DNA of 64,000 bases from Paguma larvata (Eukaryota > Chordata > Mammalia > Carnivora > Viverridae). The translations under genes and the position numbers were made by a program. Under the pieces are notes generated by a model. That model searched no databases. It saw only the letters and a program-made list of their open reading frames with translations, and was not told the origin of the DNA. The stretch is taken from assembly GCA_030068075.1 (NCBI GenBank), contig CM057825.1:120517434-120581433 (forward strand), given 5' to 3'. This document shows, in pieces, positions 46,608 through 58,840 of this stretch. The stretch's first letter is position 1. Every line of letters starts with the position of its first letter.

Positions 46608-46762
46608 CTTAAAACCACCAGGTGGACTTGTTGGGACTCACCCCCGGAGTTTCAGATTCAGTAGCTCTGGGCTGAAGCCAGGCTTTGTATTTCTAGCAAG
46701 TTCTCAGGTGACGGTGACGGTGCCTTAGGTCCGGGGACCACATTTCGAGAACCACCGTTTTC
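46608..46762 (+). mobile_element. MER5A-like hAT element
   Basis: GTTTCAGATTCAGTAGCTCT, GGGCTGAAGCCAGGCTTTGT, ATTTCTAGCAAGTTCTCAGG and ACCACATTTCGAGAACCACC. Confidence 0.8.
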
Positions 46763-47279
46763 GGCCCGGTCCCTTCGGAGCTGTTTACCCAGAACGGATT
46801 CCTCGGCTAGTGGTCATACCTCCACTTCTCTTTCTGAAGTGTGGAAATGGAGTTGGACTCCGAAATGCCTTTCCCTCCCTCCCACGCAGCCTCCCTCCCT
46901 CTCCTCGCATCACCGGCCCAGGAGGAAGGTGTTTGTTACCCCGGGGAAGTAAGAAGGGCACGGTGCTTGTGACCTGGCAGAGACGGACTTGTGCCCCCTT
47001 CTGTCACATCCGAGGGCAGCTTTGTGGCTTGGTGGGAGGGTCTTCCTCTGCAAAACATTAGTGACTGATTCCTACTTCAGACACGGAGCTAAAACAGTTA
47101 TCGAAAAACAGGAGACTGACAGATGAAACGGTACGAACTCCATGTACTCTCTTGGAAATATTAATACATTATGAATCTATAGCTTCTTCTTGAGAAGGTT
47201 GCCATACTATTCATTCGAACTTAATTCTTTCTTTTCTTCCTTTCCTGCTTTTTTTTCTTCTTCTTAATGCTGCTACACA
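46763..47279. other. Intergenic sequence, no repeat recognised
   Basis: Nothing named. Confidence 0.4.
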
Positions 47280-47293
47280 ACTGAATTGAGCTA

Positions 47294-47509
47294 GGGGATG
47301 CCTCCTGGGTGGCTCAGTCTGTTAAGCGTCCGACTTCGGCTCAGGTCATGATCTGATGGTTCATTGAGTTCAAGCTCTGCATCGGGCTCTGTGCTGTCGA
47401 CACGGCGCCTGTTTTGGATTCTCTGCCCACCCTTCCCCCTCCCGGCTCTCACATGGCGTCCCTCTCCCAGTCAAAAATAAATAAACCGAATTTTATTCAG
47501 TTTAAAAAA
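47294..47509 (+). mobile_element. CanSINE
   Basis: GGGGATGCCTCCTGGGTGGC to AAAAATAAATAAACCGAATT. ACTGAATTGAGCTA (47280-47293) and ACTGAAATGGGCTA (47510-47523) flank it. Confidence 0.94.
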
Positions 47510-47523
47510 ACTGAAATGGGCTA

Positions 47524-49920
47524 AAAGTGAAACCTGCAGTTGGTTAACTACTGATCTCAGAACGAAGGCACTGAGGAAAATAAAGGCACGATAAGGACTC
47601 GCCGAAGAGATCCACGCACTGATTGAGCTCACATGACTGAATGATGAAGTAAACCTTTACGTCCATATGCTGGCTTCCAGCGACCTGGCATTTACTGAAG
47701 GCCCAGGTAAGAAATGACCACGCCTTGTTAGTTACTTAAACACAAATTACTTCCATTGTATGTTGTTTTCAGGAGCCACGCGTGAAGGGATAACTCATGT
47801 TCCTGGCCTGAGACGACTTTGACCCTGACACGATTTTCAGTTATTTCTTCGCCAGGGACTTGAGGAAGAGTAAAATCGAAACACACAACCTCCCGAGTAT
47901 GATCTGGAAAAGGGCGGCTGCAAGTTTTTTGAAACTCTTGAAGAATTCATAACCATAAGCGCTTCTCCGTATGAATGATTAATGCTGTTTTCAAGCTCTC
48001 TCTGTATTTCGTCCTTTGATTAGAAGTGTGATAGGACTTTTAAGTCGGGCCGGATTCCCAAAGAAATAGAGAGCTTCAGTTGCTTCGTTTCTTACCCTCC
48101 ACATCTCTCTGCTCCTTAATCATTTAAAATGCTTCCAAACAATTGCAGGTTTCGGGACACAAAGCAAAGAGCATCACACACAGGGCCGTTGGTGGGCAGA
48201 GAACCCACTTCTGCGTGTATTGGCGTATCGAATCATCCCTTCCTGGGGAAGATAATCTGTTTTAGTTTTCTTAGACCGTGTTGGCTTGCTCTCACTATTT
48301 TCTTAACTTCAAAGATATCCTGACAACTGTTTTTCTTCGCAACGAGGCCAATGGTATTCCTCCAGACCCATCTGATGTCATGGCCTTCGGGGATGTTTTC
48401 ATGTATTATGAATTTCTCAATTGGCAGTGTTTATTAGAGGGAAACTTACAACTCTTTGTAGAAGTGTTATCTTGCAGAAATTGTTGCTAGGGTGAATAAT
48501 AAGAGAAGGAAATATTAATGTTTTCAGAGGCAGGCTGAAGAATGGTTGGCAAAAACCTACTCAGAAACGGTGTGTTGGATCATATTTTTGAGATGTGTGA
48601 AGTTTTCTTTTGGTTTCCTGGTGCTTCTCTCCCCCTCCCTCTATTAAGCAGTGAGTTGGCTCTGTGTTCCTTGCCTACGGCTGGGTTTGGGACACACTCT
48701 TCTTTCTGTCTCTCCCACTTCAGAATCCTGAACCCATTCATGAGAACAGGGTTTGACCACAGGGGACTTTTCCCCAAACTTAGAAAGGGGCCCTTGCACA
48801 GGTTCTTGGGTTTCTGAACTGGAAGAGCAGCAGAGAGAGCCAGGAGATTTTGAAACAGGAATTGCATAATGCCTGCAAGCAAGAGAGACCACCCTCTCCT
48901 AATTTTGTGGCTTTTACGGTTCATGACGTGCTTTACAAAGCATAGAGAAGACCAGAGGCAAGCAGTCTGGAGCTGGTGTGCCAGTGACACAAAGCAATCA
49001 GGGACATCTATCTTTCTGTTCCTTTCTCCTCACTTTATGGCTTCCTTTCTCAAGGTTGCCTCGTATTCCAAGGTGGCTACCAGGGCACCAGCCATCACAT
49101 CTGCATTCTTGGCAGCAGGAAGGTTGAGAGAGTGCTTCTCCCAAGCAATGCAACTCCTTTAGAAAGATCTACCCCAGAAGTCACTTATAATACATCCACT
49201 TACAACTCCTTAGAACTTAGTCACATGGCTGTATCTGGCTGAAAGGGAGACTGAGGAGTTGAGCATTTCTAAGGAAGTTCTGTCACTAAGGAAGAAAGAA
49301 GGATAGACATTTGGAAAGCAACTAGCAGTGGGTGCCACAGACCTGAAGGGGCTAATGGGCTGAAAGGAAGCTTCGGGAGCGCTCTATCTGCCTCAGTGAA
49401 CGTGGACCACACACCGTGTGCCCTTTGTCTTCCTCAATGAAATGACACAATGAAAAACCAGTAGGACCTTACCATGACCTTGGGGGTGGGAGTCTGGAAG
49501 AGCCTAAGACGTTCAAGCTAAAGGAATGAGGCTTGAAATAGAAACTAAGCAGAGTTATAGAGATAAAGCAAACTTTGATTTCTTAAACCCATGAGTTTGG
49601 ACCGAGATTTGTAATAATTACTGGGGTAGGGTATCTGAGAGTTCAAACCTTCATTTAAATGATTTCTTTTTCTTTTTTTCAAGTTAAGCACCAGCACTCG
49701 ACTAATTGACTTTGTTATAAAAACGCATCATGTTGGAAGGCGTGAGTGGTATTTTTCTAAAAGGACCCACTAATTTCTGAAGACAGGGGTTGTATATTTT
49801 AGCTCTGTGGAATGCTTGATAAACCTAGGCACTTTGTGCGTACTGGTTAAATGAGCGAATCAATGATGGTAATCTGAGAGACTTTAGTCCCCCTGGGTTT
49901 TCGCACCTATTTGTGTCTCT
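47524..49920. other. Longest repeat-poor stretch of the intergenic part
   Basis: About 2.4 kb with no CanSINE, L1, MIR or LTR that I can name. No reading frame carries a domain or splice structure. A candidate place to look for constrained enhancers of the ERCC4/SHISA9 interval; not shown by sequence alone. Confidence 0.4.
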
Positions 49921-49929
49921 GTATTTGCC

Positions 49930-50155
49930 AAAACCCCTTTAGTTGCATGTTACAGAAACTGAAGCCAAAATGCTTAAGACAAAAGGTAATTTATGACTCC
50001 TATAATTTAAGCCATAGGCTTCAGGCATGGCTGAATCTAGGCATTTAATGATCTCATCAAAACAAGGTCCTGTATTTTCCAAGGAACTTTTCTCTGTATT
50101 GGTTCCACTCTCCCCTCTTGGTGGTAGGATGACTATTAACAGCTCCATGAAAATG
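49930..50155 (-). mobile_element. Old interspersed repeat, family not assigned
   Basis: TGACTCCTATAATTTAAGCC, GGCTTCAGGCATGGCTGAAT and ATCTCATCAAAACAAGGTCC resemble the sequence at 34800-34935; both come from the same old repeat family. Confidence 0.45.
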
Positions 50156-50381
50156 ATTTTTTAGCTTTGAATCTAGAGGGTAAGAATCATTTCTTAGGCA
50201 GCCTCGGAACTCTCTCTCAAGTATCTCATTGGCTCTGATTGTTCTGACCTGGAATCAGAAACCTTCTCTGAACGTTTCACTGGAATGTGATAGGCTTTAA
50301 GACTCATGCCCACTGTGTCGATCTGGGCCCAGACACGACAAAGAAAAATATACTATTATTTGAACAGAAACAATTTAAGAC

Positions 50382-50578
50382 AGGTGGGTCAAGCCCACTG
50401 TATGCCTGCTTTGGTAAATAAAATTTTATTGGGACACAGTTATGCCCATACATTTAAGAGTTCAGTTTATGGCTGCTTTCGGGCCAAAAGTTGCAGAGTG
50501 GAGTAGTTACAACAGAGACCGCACGACCCACAAATCTAAAACATTTGCTGTCAAGGTCTTTATACAAAGTTTACCCAC
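50382..50578 (+). mobile_element. hAT-type nonautonomous DNA transposon
   Basis: AATAAAATTTTATTGGGACA, GGCTGCTTTCGGGCCAAAAG, CAACAGAGACCGCACGACCC and CAAAGTTTACCCACCTG. Same family as 1193-1648. Confidence 0.8.
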
Positions 50579-51290
50579 CTGTAATTTTATGTAAATGAGT
50601 GACAGCAAAACGAAGCCTTGAAAAGGAACAAAAGAGGAGTAAGCTATCATGGGGGGAGAACCTGCCAGAAACATCTACCTCTAGGGCTGAAGGAACAAAA
50701 GGAAAAGATTAGAATTATTAAAACTTAGAAGTTTGGAGAAGAGTCTCCACAGAATTGAAGCTTCAGACCTCCAGAGAAGGAATGACTTGGTGCTGGCGTT
50801 GGTGTCACCAAGGGGACGTGTCACCAAGGGGACCCTCCAGCCTGTGGGTTCCCTTGGTGGCGGAATCCAACCAGGATTCTGAGCGGCGGCGAAGGAGAAA
50901 CGTGTGGGGTCCTGGCCCCAGCATCGCAAATCAGGGTATGGGGACACAGGCTTGGAGTTGAAACGCAGCAGCTAAAAAGCTGGCATGCCGCTCTTTGGCT
51001 ACTCGGTACTCATCCATGAGCTACATCTGTTTGTATCTGAACTTCTACAGACAATACAGAGAACTCTCGCCTTCCACCTGACCACACACAGCCATCCTGG
51101 ATTCGAGCAAAGGCATGTACTTATCAGACGCTACCCAAGAGGAGGAGACTCACAGTCGCAACAGTCATTATGGCCATTTTGGGGTTAACTACTCTCCAAA
51201 ATCAGCCATATTTTGTTACTTACAGACCACCTTGCAAAATTAACTGCCCTAACAAGACTTGTATAAGATATTAGGGAAGGAGAAGAGAGA
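50579..51290. other. Intergenic sequence, no repeat recognised
   Basis: Nothing named, apart from a short direct repeat around 50813-50830 (GGGGACGTGTCACCAAGGGG). Confidence 0.4.
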
Positions 51291-51299
51291 GCATGTGCA

Positions 51300-51353
51300 G
51301 GCGCGCACGCGCGCACACACACACACACACACACAGACACAGACACAGACACC
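51300..51353 (+). repeat. (CGCA)/(CA)n microsatellite
   Basis: GCGCGCACGCGCGCACACAC followed by (CA)n and (CAGACA)n. CG/CA alternation of this kind can form Z-DNA. Confidence 0.95.
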
Positions 51354-51561
51354 AAGCAAGGGAGAAGATAGCCATAGTTCTTCTACAGTTCTTGCTTCTG
51401 TAATTGGCCATGATGGTGATGTTGTTATCCCATGTTCCTCCTCCTCCTCCTCCTCATCTCATATTTACTTTGTCCTCGGCCAAGGGCTCAGCTGGTTCAG
51501 TTCTTTACCAGGTGGTAAAATGAAAACTTTCATTCTTGAAGGGTTGGGATTCTCAACCCTA

Positions 51562-51793
51562 TTTTTAAAATTTTTTTAATATTTATTTACTTTTGAGAGA
51601 AAGAGAGACAGAGAGATGGAGAGACAGAGTGCAAGCAAGGGAGGGGTAGAGAGAGAGGGTGACAGAATCCAAAGCAGCCTCTAGGCTCTGAGCTGTTGGC
51701 ACAGAGCCTGACCTGGGGCTCGAACCACGAACCATGAGATCATGACCTGAGCCAAAGTTGGACGCTTAACTGACTGAGCTACCCAGCCACTCC
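51562..51793 (-). mobile_element. CanSINE, minus strand
   Basis: AATATTTATTTACTTTTGAG to GAGCTACCCAGCCACTCC. Confidence 0.93.
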
Positions 51794-51799
51794 TGGGTG

Positions 51800-53500
51800 C
51801 TCTCGTTTTCTAACTCAGTGGAACTGCTGTTGTGTCCTCCAGTAGGAGAATCACCTCCTTCGAACTAAGGTCTCCAAAGCAGCAGAGCTCATAGTTGGGA
51901 GGACCGGGAGCAAAAATCCTGCAAGCAGACATGAGAGCAAGTGGGGAGACATTCGCACCTTCATCCCTGGATTCTTGGCCCCATGTGAAGAAACATCTTG
52001 GTTGTTGCATCAAGGCATATATTGCCTTCCAGAGACAGAACTCCATCCTTTCTGAGTGTTGCCTCCTCAATGGCTTTGTAACTAAGTCTTCTGTAGACCA
52101 TTTCTCTATCTTATTAGGCCTGGGGCCCCCAGATGATGGGTGCCTGGCAAACAGTGAACTCCACGGGCATGAACCCCTGGATACATCTGTTTTTGTTTGT
52201 TTGTTTGGTTTGTTTTTTTGTGAGGCATATTTCTTGATCAGGAGCAACCAATATAGAGGAAATGTCATGATGTTAAGTAAGGTATACTATGAGCCCATGG
52301 GTGGTGGTACCTGCAGAAACATGGTGGATAGGGAAGATACCCAGGTCCTGAGTGTGTGTCTGTTTCAGTGAGGATGAATCTCTGCCCCATCTGCAATGGA
52401 GGGGATCTAGGGCTTGTCCTGCCAGGAAGTGGCTGGTCGTTCCCTCATGGGAATGATGCACTGTTGAGCTTCAGTGCTGGTCTCTACTGTTGGCCGATTA
52501 AGCACCTGGTTAACATTGGTAGGAAGAAATCCATGTCATTGAAGCCAGTATGGCCTCCATTCCAGTATGGCCTCCATCCCTGGTCAGTTTGCACACAGGC
52601 CCATTGAGTGAGCACAGGAGTAGGTGCTGGAAACGGCTGAATGACAGCCAGGGCACATGCCATCTTGCCTATCAGGTTACTGAGAACCCTCTCTACCATG
52701 GATTTAGGTCTTATGGGATCATTCTGAGCCTACTTCAAGGTGTCCCTCCATATATACTTCCCACAGCCTTCCCTGTCACCAGTGTCCCAGGTCTGTCCTT
52801 TATAAGAACCACCCCACCCAGCCAAGTCATTAGCAACTGCCCATATATTAGTGTGTAGCTCCGGGATTCTAATTGTCTCCTGGCCCGAAGTTCTGATCAT
52901 TGGCTCACTGGAGGGCCCTCCGTCACCACTGTCCTTCAGGACCACCTCTCAGTCAGGCTGGAAGGCTAGAGCTGTCGATTTCTGGTTGGCACTAGCAAGG
53001 TCTAGCCCTTGCCATTTCTATTGACGTTTCAGAGAACACTCTATCTTCCAGACTTCTGTGTCTTTGGCTCAGCCCAGAAAGTCTTTTCCTTGCCGTCTGT
53101 CTGTGAATCCTCTCCAGCAACACTGCACCTTGTTAACGCTGTTCCTGGGTGCTTGGCAAGTGTCTCTGCTGTCATACTCATTTCAGTGCTTTTGTTATTT
53201 ACGCTACCCAAGTATCAGCTGTGTCCTCTTGGTCCCTCTCGGGATTCAGAACACATCAGTTTGAACTCCCATTCTGTCTCCCCTTCAGATCCCAAAGCCC
53301 ACCTCAAAAAGCCCACTTCCACACGTTCTCAGGTAGCTTACATTCTCCACTGCTAGTTTTCAAATCCAGATTTTGCACCTATTTTCTCTGATTTTTGCCA
53401 TGTTCGCCTGGTTATGAAATTAAGTTCTGTTGTCAATGTGTAGCATGCTATTTTAGATGGATTTTTTTCTCCTAAATCTACTAAGCTTGTTCTTTGTATA
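51800..53500. other. Unassigned 1.7-kb stretch
   Basis: No named repeat. A 17-bp unit, CCAGTATGGCCTCCATY, is tandemly duplicated at about 52545-52578. The sequence could be a decayed internal part of an old endogenous retroelement, but no protein motif is visible on either strand. Confidence 0.35.
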
Positions 53501-53502
53501 CA

Positions 53503-53712
53503 GCAGTGGTCTGTAAACTTTTTTGATAGAGAGTCAGACAGTAAATATTTTTGGCTTTGGGAGCCATATGGAGTCTGTTGCAACTACTCAGTTCTGCTGT
53601 TGTAGTGCAAAAACAGCCACAGACCATAAAGAGACAAATGGGTATGGCTGTGTTCCAATAAAACTTTATTGAGAAAAGTTGGTGGCAGGCTGGATTTGGC
53701 CAGCCCATGGAT
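53503..53712 (-). mobile_element. hAT-type nonautonomous DNA transposon, minus strand
   Basis: GTGGTCTGTAAACTTTTTTG, GTGTTCCAATAAAACTTTAT and GGCTGGATTTGGCCAGCCCA. Fourth copy of the family at 1193-1648. Confidence 0.82.
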
Positions 53713-53876
53713 TGTCATTGACTAATCCCAGGTAGGTAAGAAGGCTATGGGTTTTGGTTCATGGAAGTTATTTTTAGTCACCTTACATTCTCTTGCTTAG
53801 AGTTTCTTCAGGTGATTCTGAACATCTGATTTTTTTTTCAAGGTATACAAACCTGACTATGATATCACATGATATC

Positions 53877-54235
53877 TTGGTCCATTTGGGCTGCTATAAC
53901 AAAACACACAAACTTAAACAACAAATAGCACAGCTTAAAACACAAATATTTATTTCTCACAGTTATGAAGGCTGGAAAGCCCAAGATCAAGGTGCAGCAG
54001 ACTCAATGTCTGGTGAAAACCCACCGGCTGGTTCATAGGTGGTCATCTTCTTGCCGTGTCCTCGCATGGTGGAAGGGGCAAGGGCGCTCCCTGTGATCTC
54101 TTTTCTAAGGACAGTAATCCCATTGGGGAGGGCTCCACCTTCCTGACCTAACCACCTCATAAAGCTCCACCTTCTAATACCATTACACAGGGGGTTAGGA
54201 AATCAATATAAGATTTAGGGGAGTCCTTGTCTGGC
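53877..54235 (-). mobile_element. Old LTR/MaLR-type repeat, minus strand
   Basis: TTGGTCCATTTGGGCTGCTA, ATTTATTTCTCACAGTTATG, CAAGATCAAGGTGCAGCAGA and TCACATGG-like CGCATGGTGGAAGGGGC. Same family as 46026-46350. Confidence 0.65.
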
Positions 54236-54239
54236 CATG

Positions 54240-55165
54240 CTTAGCCAGTGGTCCTTGGTCTGTTGTCCTTGGCAATGCCAGGCCAGGTCAGCAAGAATCC
54301 TGCCAAACCAGATTAGCAGGAGTTCCCCATCCTCAATACCCAACCAAGTTGCTCCCAGTAATTCTCAATCCAATGACTGCCTCACTCCACCCCATCTGGA
54401 ATTGAGTTCAATCTCACTCCCCTCGTGCAATCGTCTGCAATCGTCTCCCTTGTCTGTTTAAACCGTCTGGTGCATTTTTTCCTTGCCACACCATAACAAT
54501 TTTTATTCTTAATTGTTTTCTTTGGTCTAAATTCATCAGCTTTTGCCTGCTGATCTATGTTAAATAAAGGCGGTGGCCTTGGATGTATCAGTCAGACTCA
54601 GGGCAGGGAAGAGAGGCAAGATTTGACAAGACCGACTGCAGAGATTTCAATGAAGGGGCTATTTCCAAGGTGTGGACAGGGTTAAGGAAACCCAGCAAGA
54701 GATGAAGTGGCACGCCAGGGCTAGCGACAATGGAGCAGCTCTAATGGGTACCCCAGACATGAAAAAGCAAGCGGAGAAAGCGGTTGCCAAAACTCCATCA
54801 GAACAGGAATGGAGGGTGTCTCACAAGAGCTGTGCCTTCGGCAGAGAAACACATCACTGCTAACCACAGCTAGATGGGAAGGCAGTCTAGTGACTGATGA
54901 CATTGACCCCTCTATCCTCCTGACCCCCTCCATCTCCTGTGGAAAAATTTGACCAGAAGCCACAGGGTAAGGGCAGCTGGTGATGATCCAGCTGGACAGT
55001 GGATATGGGGGAGGGAGTGTCATGAGAGTCAGAGAACATGTATCGTAGGAGACACTGTTGACTCCTTCAGTCCCTCAGTGAAAGAGTTTCTAGTGTTTGC
55101 CAATGAAGCATCTTGCCAGTTTGGGGAGTGACACGGACATATTTCATGTTACGGAAATGTTTACT
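54240..55165. other. Intergenic sequence, no repeat recognised
   Basis: Nothing named. Confidence 0.4.
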
Positions 55166-55169
55166 TGCA

Positions 55170-55420
55170 AAACGTTTTTTTTTTTTTTAAACAAGAATGG
55201 ATATTGAATCTTATCAATGCCTTCTATTACGTATACACATGAGATTCTCTTTTACTCTATCAACATGGTGAGTTATAGTAATAGGGAATATGCTTTGAGG
55301 AATTCTTGCATTCTTGAGAGAACCCCACTTGGTCATGGAACATGAGTGGTGTTGGATTCTGCCTGTTGGAATTTTATTTAGATTTTTATATGGATGTTCA
55401 CAAGCGAAGGAGAGGATGAT
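55170..55420 (-). mobile_element. L1 ORF2 fragment, minus strand
   Basis: GAGAGAACCCCACTTGGTCA, GGTGTTGGATTCTGCCTGTT and TTTATATGGATGTTCACAAG are the reverse complement of the reverse-transcriptase region. Confidence 0.65.
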
Positions 55421-56009
55421 CCATTATTTTCTTCTACGTTTCAGTTTTTTCAGCTTCATGAAAACACACATAACCTCTCTTTCCTTTTGTTTTTGAAGAA
55501 TCTATTCTTAGCTTGGGTTACTTTTTCGCCCCTTGCCAGCTAAACTTGGAAATTTGCTAAAAACTAATTTGGGAAGATGTTCTACTTCAACAATATGGGT
55601 TTGCCCATATCTTAGATGGGTCAGGAGAGTCTGGATTAATCTCCAGTTCATAGAGTTTGAGGTGACAGTAGCTGGAAGTAAGCCTGGAGAGGTAGCAGCG
55701 ACCTTCAGGCAAAGCTTTGCAAGGATACACTTCCATTTTAAGAGCGAAAGTCAGTGGAGGGTTTTCAAGAGAGCAGTTGCACAATCAGATTTTACCTTTG
55801 AAGAGCTCATGCTGCTTTCTCATCATGGGAAAACTGCTCCTCTATGGTTTAGTTTCCACATCTGTACATCACAGATAAAAAAAATCTGCTACGACATCTG
55901 AGAAAATCATTTTAGGCAAATGACATCTATAAAATACGTATCCCAGTTTTTAGCACGTCATAGCATTTATAAATAAATTATATATATATAATACACACAC
56001 ATATATAAT

Positions 56010-56240
56010 TTTGGGATGTTTTTACATTATTGATTTGTGGGAGAGCTATTGATTTTTGTATATTTATCTTGTCTCCAGCCAACTTACTGAATTCTTTTAT
56101 TCACTCCCGTATTGTTTCAGCTCATTCTCTTAATTTTCCTAGTTATTCAATCGTATCATCTGCACAGAGTTTATTTCTTTTGCAAACTATTATTCGTGAG
56201 TTAGTCAGTTACCTTCAACTTGCATTTGTTTGGAGGATAA
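56010..56240 (-). mobile_element. L1 ORF2 fragment, minus strand
   Basis: TATTTATCTTGTCTCCAGCC, AACTTACTGAATTCTTTTAT and TCATCTGCACAGAGTTTATT match the reverse complement of the region downstream of the RT active site. Its order relative to 55170-55420 is wrong for one continuous copy, so these are two events or a rearrangement. Confidence 0.6.
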
Positions 56241-56685
56241 TACTTATCCTTGGAATCCAAGCTAGGATTGCATATTACAAATAGGTTGTTTGATGGAGAT
56301 GTGACCCACCGTTTAAATTACCTCTATGGTTGAAGAGGATGGTAATTGCGATGATTGCATAAGACCATTTGGAAATTAGAAAGTTGGAAATTTAACCTAC
56401 TGGGTGGAATAGAAAACAGATGGTTGGGTGCATGATTGAGTTTAATGGGCTGTTGATATGACCTCCACATTCCCCATGTGAAATCATGCATTTATTCCAT
56501 CTTGAACCAAGGAAGGTCAGAGAGGTTTAAATACACATCTTACTACTGATTTGGAATATAAAGTGGGTCTTGATTTCTAGAATTGCTGATTATGTTTGTC
56601 ACTCAGTAAATATTATGCATGTTTAAATGTAAAGATCAAGATATGTACCTAGTATACAGATCCTGACATATAATAGGTACTATAG

Positions 56686-57045
56686 ACGGAATGTTTATGC
56701 CCCCTTTGCCCATCGAAAGCCCATATGTTGAAACCCTAACCCCCAATGTGTTGGTATTTGGAGATGGGTGTTTGTGATTAGGTCATGGGAATGGTGCTCT
56801 TATAGATAGGATTAGTGTCCTTATAAAAGAGACCCGGGAGAGCTTTCTTGCCCTTTCCCATCATGTGAGGACACAGCAAGAGGATGGCTGTGTATGAGCC
56901 GGGAGGTGGGACCTCACCAAACACCAGATCTGCCTGAGCCTCCATCATGGGCCTCCCAGCCTCCTGACTCTGAAAAGTAAATGTTTTTACTTAAGCCACG
57001 CAGCGGATGGGGAGGATTTTGGTTACAGCAGCCTGAACTGGTAAG
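56686..57045 (+). mobile_element. MLT1-type (MaLR) solitary LTR
   Basis: CTATAGACGGAATGTTTATG, CCCATATGTTGAAACCCTAA, CCCCCAATGTGTTGGTATTT, CCTTATAAAAGAGACCCGGG and CATCATGTGAGGACACAGCA in LTR order. No internal genes. Confidence 0.82.
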
Positions 57046-57427
57046 GACAATAGGTATACAATAAACATAGCTTTCCCTCTCCTCCTTTTAAAATGGAAAT
57101 GCCCAAGGACTATGGACTTGGATTTCCAATCCCCAAATTGAAGTTCTTCCACTGTTCATCTAGGCCTACACAGTCTGTCTCTTCTCTCCTCTCCCCCCTT
57201 TTCTTCTACTTGATTTCCCTTCTTCCTTCACTCTAGCCCCAGAGATCTTGATCTTCCCTAAACCTTTGAATTTTGAATGAATGAATGTTACAACTTCCGG
57301 CACATCATTTATGATGATGAACAGTAAAATGATTGTGGCTTGAATTCGCAGAATCAGACACCAGATGCTAACGTTTCTTGAGGGGAGGGTGGGAATACCT
57401 TGGGTGCCGAAGTCTTGTATCTTAGGC

Positions 57428-57797
57428 ATTGCTATAGATTGAACTATGTCCCCGCCAAATTCAGGAGACTGAACTCCTAACGTTCAGTGTGACTATATTC
57501 AGAGACAGAGCCCGTAAAGAGGAATAAAAGTTAAATGAGATAATAAGGCTCTATAGGGCTGGTGCCCTTATAAGAAGAAAAAGACGCCAGAGATCTCTCT
57601 CTCCCCTCCCATATGAGGCTGCAGTGAGAAGGCGGCTGTCTACAAGCCAGGAAAAAAGCCCTCTCAAAAACTGAATGCGCCGGTACATTGGTCTTAGACT
57701 TCCCAGACTCCAGAACCGCCAGAAAATAAATTTCTGTTGTTTAAGTAAGCCACCCAGTCTCTGGTATTTTGTTATGACAGCCCTACCCAATACGGGC
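57428..57797 (+). mobile_element. MLT1-type (MaLR) solitary LTR
   Basis: GCTATAGATTGAACTATGTC, GGTGCCCTTATAAGAAGAAA, AATAAATTTCTGTTGTTTAA and GCCACCCAGTCTCTGGTATT in LTR order. A second copy in the same direction 380 bp after the first; the two differ too much to be a pair from one provirus. Confidence 0.85.
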
Positions 57798-58655
57798 ATA
57801 AAGAGATGGTGTTTGTAAATGGTTCATGTGCCCTTCCAGCCTGCTGAAAGAGGGTCTGGGACATTGGAGCAGCTGTCATTTTTATAGTTAAGAAGACAGG
57901 CTAGGTTCCAGTGTGTTCCACATGTCTCAGGTCCTCTTTGGACCGGTGGCTATCCAGGTCATGGTCTTCAGGTGAGTTGCAGATGTGGGAGAGAGGGAGC
58001 AAAATAGCTGGTGTCTCTTGAAGCCTCATCTGAGAACTGACACACTGTCTCCCCCAGGAGGTCTACTCACTCACTACCTTTCCACTTAGGTCTCAACTGT
58101 GTCCCATGCCATCTCTAGCTGCAAGGGCTTCTGGGAAACCAGGGAGTTAGCTTCTCAGGCTCTAGAGTGAGACACAGCAAAAGTGGGGGAAATGAGTTGT
58201 GGAAGTCTACTGGAGCAGTCATTCGACGGACTGTTGGTAGAGAATTGGAATTTCTACCCATACTTTAAGCCCCTTGGAGAACATTCTGCATCCATTTTCA
58301 AAGGAAAGCTTGCATCCTTATTGCCGTTGCTCATATGCTCCTCCCTGGGGTGGAAGAGTAGCTCGTCTGGTTACTGAGAATGATGAAGCTGTGCCTCATT
58401 GTGTATGGTCTCTACCTGCTGGGGAAGCATGTTTGTCTTCTTCCCTTCCTCTCGTTATCCTTCCTGCTGGTTCCCAGCTGCTCTGCTTAAGCAAAGGCAA
58501 GAAGAGGCCGAAACCTTGGAAGCAAGCAAAGAGATCAGGTCCAGCTACCATTAATGAAGCTGGTGTTCTGAGACATCCAGCTCATAGTTGTTAATTGGGT
58601 CAAGATTCTGGGTAGAGAAGAGCACCTCCGAACCTCAACACCTCGATTTTTGTGC
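57798..58655. other. Intergenic sequence, no repeat recognised
   Basis: Nothing named. Confidence 0.4.
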
Positions 58656-58659
58656 TTTA

Positions 58660-58840
58660 ATGGTTTACATGACAATTTCATTTCCACTTATCAGTTGACT
58701 TTGGGGAGTCCAGCACTGCAGGAATTATTTCACCCCACCTTACAGATGAGAGAACTGAGCCGGCAGAGGGCAACGAGATACACAGAGCTGGCATCGGCAG
58801 AGCCAGGACTCAAGTCCGCTTTTTCTGCCGCAGTATGTGA
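58660..58840 (+). repeat. MIR element
   Basis: TTACAGATGAGAGAACTGAG, CACAGAGCTGGCATCGGCAG and AGCCAGGACTCAAGTCCG. Confidence 0.75.

Noticed and set aside
51800..53500. Endogenous retroviral internal region or gene with several frames of 100-150 codons
   Set aside because: I could not identify any gag, pol or env motif or exon structure in either strand.
57428..57797. The two MLT1-type LTRs at 56686 and 57428 as the two ends of one provirus
   Set aside because: They are too different in sequence and only about 380 bp apart with no internal retroviral sequence, so they are independent solitary LTRs.
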